Shown: piece after piece, positions 6,502 through 7,376 of the stretch
Position numbering within the stretch: position 1 is the stretch's first letter
Layout of the letters: each line of letters starts with the position of its first letter
NCBI GenBank assembly: GCA_003448025.1
Contig: DLXL01000270.1
Coordinates: 4,159-11,534, forward strand
DNA: 7,376 nucleotides
Origin: Saprospirales bacterium
GTDB taxonomy: Bacteria; Bacteroidota; Bacteroidia; Chitinophagales; Saprospiraceae
Direction of reading: 5' to 3'
Position numbers and translations under genes: made by a program
The notes under the pieces: model-generated
Told to the model about the DNA's origin: nothing
What the model saw: only the letters and a program-made list of their open reading frames with translations
Database searches by the model: none

Positions 6502-7273
6502 AGTGTTTGGGTATTTCAAACCTGTATGATTTGGGTGCGTTTACTTCAAGCTCATTCAACTCAATGGAAATATGCATTTCTCCGGTTTCCGGGCTGAATG
6601 CATCCATGGTGCGAAGATAAGGAAACCAGCCTGCCTTCGAATCTTTTTTATATTGATCAAAACTCACCGAAACGGTTTGTGCATTACGGGGTTGCATAAA
6701 AATCTCCTTTCTTAACCGATAGGCATCTGCATCCATTCTGTAATCAGCCGCATAATTTCCATTGGCGCCTGTTAGCCGATGGTTGCCATCTTTGACGTCG
6801 GCTTCGAGCTGCATATCCGGGAAAAACCATGGAGTAGCCAGTAAAAGACTCTGGATGAGTTCAAATCCGGCTGGAAGACTATACTCACGTTGCAAGGATT
6901 CCAATTCTTTAACGGAATAGGTTTTTTCCAGTCGATTCAATAAGTACACCGAATCCTTTGTGATCAATGCCCTGGCCGCTTCAAGCCCGAATTTCTTCAC
7001 ATTCAACCACATAATACTGTCCCTGATCCAGATCAGATTAGCTGTAGCAGTGATAGACTGCCCATTACCCTCTATGTATACCTTGGCTTGTGCGTTAATG
7101 GCATCTACGTCATCTTTGGAGGCAGAGGTGAGCTTTTTTTTCAAAAAAGAGGCACTTTTAACTTCAATTGCTTCGGAATTCGCATCAGAAACGGATTTCC
7201 TCCGGCATCCTGAATCTTTGGCTGACAGGCCCAACAACAATACCAGTAAGAGGCCCCAAATTGGCTTATGCAT
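6485..7273 (-). CDS. DUF4292 envelope protein, probable lipoprotein
   Basis: This 262-aa protein starts with ATG. The N-terminus has a hydrophobic stretch at 5-17 and then Cys23 followed by Arg-Arg-Lys, so it is probably a lipoprotein. The residues before Cys are Asp-Ser-Gly rather than the usual Leu-Ala-Gly, a loose lipobox. Residues 55-260 match what I know of DUF4292, a Bacteroidota family: AQAKVYIEGNGQ near 61-72, then NLIWIRDSIMWLNV, FGLEAARALITKDSVYLLNR and LEKTYSV, alternating strands suggestive of a LolA/LolB-like half-barrel. That fold would suggest lipid or lipoprotein handling, but the function is not established. The start overlaps the stop of the upstream TPR gene by 8 bases and the 3' end overlaps the EnvC-like start, indicating translational coupling. 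Confidence 0.9.
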   Translation of the reverse strand: MHKPIWGLLLVLLLGLSAKDSGCRRKSVSDANSEAIEVKSASFLKKKLTSASKDDVDAINAQAKVYIEGNGQSITATANLIWIRDSIMWLNVKKFGLEAARALITKDSVYLLNRLEKTYSVKELESLQREYSLPAGFELIQSLLLATPWFFPDMQLEADVKDGNHRLTGANGNYAADYRMDADAYRLRKEIFMQPRNAQTVSVSFDQYKKDSKAGWFPYLRTMDAFSPETGEMHISIELNELEVNAPKSYRFEIPKHYEKVD

Positions 7274-7376
7274 AGTCTAAATTTAAAAGTGCACCCTGAA
7301 GCTCGCTTAAAGCATGCCTGTCACCGGCCATTTTGCTGGTTTCAATGCCTTTTTGGTAGGTTTCACGGGCATTTTT
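7266..7376 (-). CDS. C-terminal end of a TPR-like protein (partial)
   Basis: The frame enters from beyond the window edge and codes 36 residues before TAA: NARETYQKGIETSKMAGDRH, then an amphipathic helix ALSELQGALLNLDYA. The first part has the A-x-x-x-Y-x-x-G-I spacing of the second helix of a tetratricopeptide repeat, and a helix of this kind commonly caps TPR proteins in Bacteroidota. Its TAA overlaps the ATG of the DUF4292 gene (ATGCATAA, 8 bases), so the two are in one operon. TPR proteins are binding scaffolds; the partner here is unknown and most of the protein is outside the window. Confidence 0.7.
   Translation of the reverse strand, partial: KNARETYQKGIETSKMAGDRHALSELQGALLNLDYA

Noticed and set aside
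6502..6519. Upstream TTG start for the EnvC-like protein (six extra residues)
   Set aside because: The in-frame ATG at 6501 gives a normal signal peptide beginning MKK and a shorter overlap with the DUF4292 gene; TTG starts are uncommon.
1..7376. CRISPR arrays, insertion sequences, tRNA or rRNA genes, phage genes
   Set aside because: No regularly spaced repeats, transposase or integrase frames, terminal inverted repeats or cloverleaf-like segments were seen on either strand.

Overview
The window looks like chromosomal DNA of a Bacteroidota member, probably of the Saprospiria type (this rank is inference). The main reasons are a secreted protease ending in a type IX secretion system (T9SS) sorting domain, a DUF4292 lipoprotein-like gene next to an EnvC-type gene, start codons without Shine-Dalgarno sites but with A/T-rich leaders, and promoter-like motifs of the Bacteroidota form TTG/TTTG-N19-21-TAnnTTTG. 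I see no mobile element, CRISPR array, tRNA or rRNA.

Layout. Positions 49-4122 (minus) hold one very large secreted subtilisin-family (S8) peptidase of 1357 aa: signal peptide, S8 catalytic domain with its Asp/His/Asn/Ser residues, a Kp43-like beta-sandwich, several adhesion/beta-sandwich modules, two PKD domains and a C-terminal T9SS type A sorting signal. Positions 4123-4470 are an A/T-rich intergenic region between divergent genes. It carries candidate promoters in both directions and a 5'-leader with two mutually exclusive hairpins. Positions 4471-4626 (plus) encode a small, highly charged 51-aa protein, followed by a perfect 14-bp-stem terminator at 4646-4690.

Positions 4706-7376 (minus) form a compact four-gene unit, read from high to low coordinates: the C-terminal end of a TPR-like protein, a DUF4292 protein, an EnvC-like LytM-domain protein with a degenerate active site, and a small secreted protein with a carboxypeptidase-regulatory-like beta-sandwich. 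The genes overlap by 8 and 17 bp or are separated by 5 bp, so they are very likely cotranscribed. The unit is best read as envelope biogenesis: a periplasmic activator of peptidoglycan amidases, encoded with an envelope lipoprotein and a small exported domain protein.

Most of the window is ordinary for this phylum. The least explained parts are the small charged gene with its promoter and leader, and the short exported protein that ends the envC operon.
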